From: Desulfobacula sp.
Lineage (GTDB): Bacteria; Desulfobacterota; Desulfobacteria; Desulfobacterales; Desulfobacteraceae
DNA length: 6,757 nucleotides
Assembly (NCBI GenBank): GCA_029940235.1
Contig: JAOZRI010000131.1
Coordinates: forward strand, 1 to 6,757
Direction of reading: 5' to 3'
Positions 6,665-6,757 of the stretch are shown piece by piece. The notes under the pieces were generated by a model that was not told where the DNA came from, did not search any database, and saw only the letters and a list, made by a program, of their open reading frames with translations. A program made the position numbers and the translations under genes. How positions within the stretch are numbered: position 1 is the first letter of the stretch; each line of letters starts with the position of its first letter.

Positions 6665-6757
6665 ATGATAACAGATCAGAGAAAAATATTATTTATATTT
6701 GTTATATCCATAAGCCTTTTATCTATTTTTTCCGGCTGTTCCTTAAAATTACAAAAC
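6665..6757 (+). CDS. Divergent lipoprotein, N-terminal part (gene continues past the right edge)
   Basis: Thirty-one codons are visible from the ATG at 6665. They encode a lipoprotein signal peptide: a short charged start (MITDQRK), a hydrophobic stretch (about 8-22, ILFIFVISISLLSIF) and a lipobox-like FSGC with the predicted lipidated cysteine at residue 25. The residue after the cysteine is serine, not aspartate, so by the Lol rule established in enterobacteria it would be sent to the outer membrane. AAGGA at 6649-6653, 11 bases upstream, is a plausible ribosome-binding site. The mature protein (SLKLQN and onward) is cut off, so the function cannot be told. Its position, head-to-head with a secretion operon, makes a pilotin or an exported substrate conceivable but unproven. 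A short chance frame cannot be fully excluded because the stop is outside the window. Confidence 0.72.
   Translation, partial: MITDQRKILFIFVISISLLSIFSGCSLKLQN

Noticed and set aside
1..6757. CRISPR array, tRNA, rRNA, insertion sequence, toxin-antitoxin or defence genes
   Set aside because: No regularly spaced repeats, RNA gene signatures, transposase motifs or terminal inverted repeats are visible; all long frames are accounted for by T2SS genes.

Overview
The window is a slice of a type II secretion system (T2SS, general secretory pathway) operon. It lies entirely on the minus strand and is read from high to low coordinates in the order gspL, gspM, gspN, gspC, gspD, gspE. The DNA is AT-rich (about one third G+C by eye). 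A GspN of the type associated with Deltaproteobacteria/Desulfobacterota sits in the operon, and gspL and gspM lie ahead of gspC and gspD. Both points suggest an anaerobic, low-GC desulfobacterial (Desulfobacterota) genome. This assignment is inference: there is no rRNA or other taxonomic marker in the window.

Layout: positions 6665-6757 hold the first 31 codons of a plus-strand lipoprotein gene that runs off the right edge. Positions 6418-6664 are a divergent intergenic region with the presumed operon promoter and no convincing gene. From 6414 down to 644 five complete genes (gspL, gspM, gspN, gspC, gspD) are packed with 4-base or 1-base overlaps or a 2-base gap. gspE begins at 622, after a 21-base gap, and leaves the window at position 1 after 207 codons, before its ATPase core.

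How the parts work together: GspL (actin-like cytoplasmic domain, one membrane helix, periplasmic domain) and GspM (bitopic) form the inner-membrane platform that recruits the GspE ATPase. GspC (membrane helix, HR domain, PDZ domain) spans the periplasm and contacts the secretin GspD, the outer-membrane channel. GspN is a membrane-anchored periplasmic accessory protein of poorly defined role. The remaining parts (GspF platform protein, GspG-K pseudopilins, prepilin peptidase) are not in the window. gspF would be expected beyond gspE, and gspK is not found immediately upstream of gspL.

I do not see a previously undescribed system here. The points most worth a second look are the pilMNOPQ-like gene order, the divergent lipoprotein as a candidate pilotin or substrate, the contrast in ribosome-binding sites along the operon, and some short open frames of uncertain meaning upstream of gspL.
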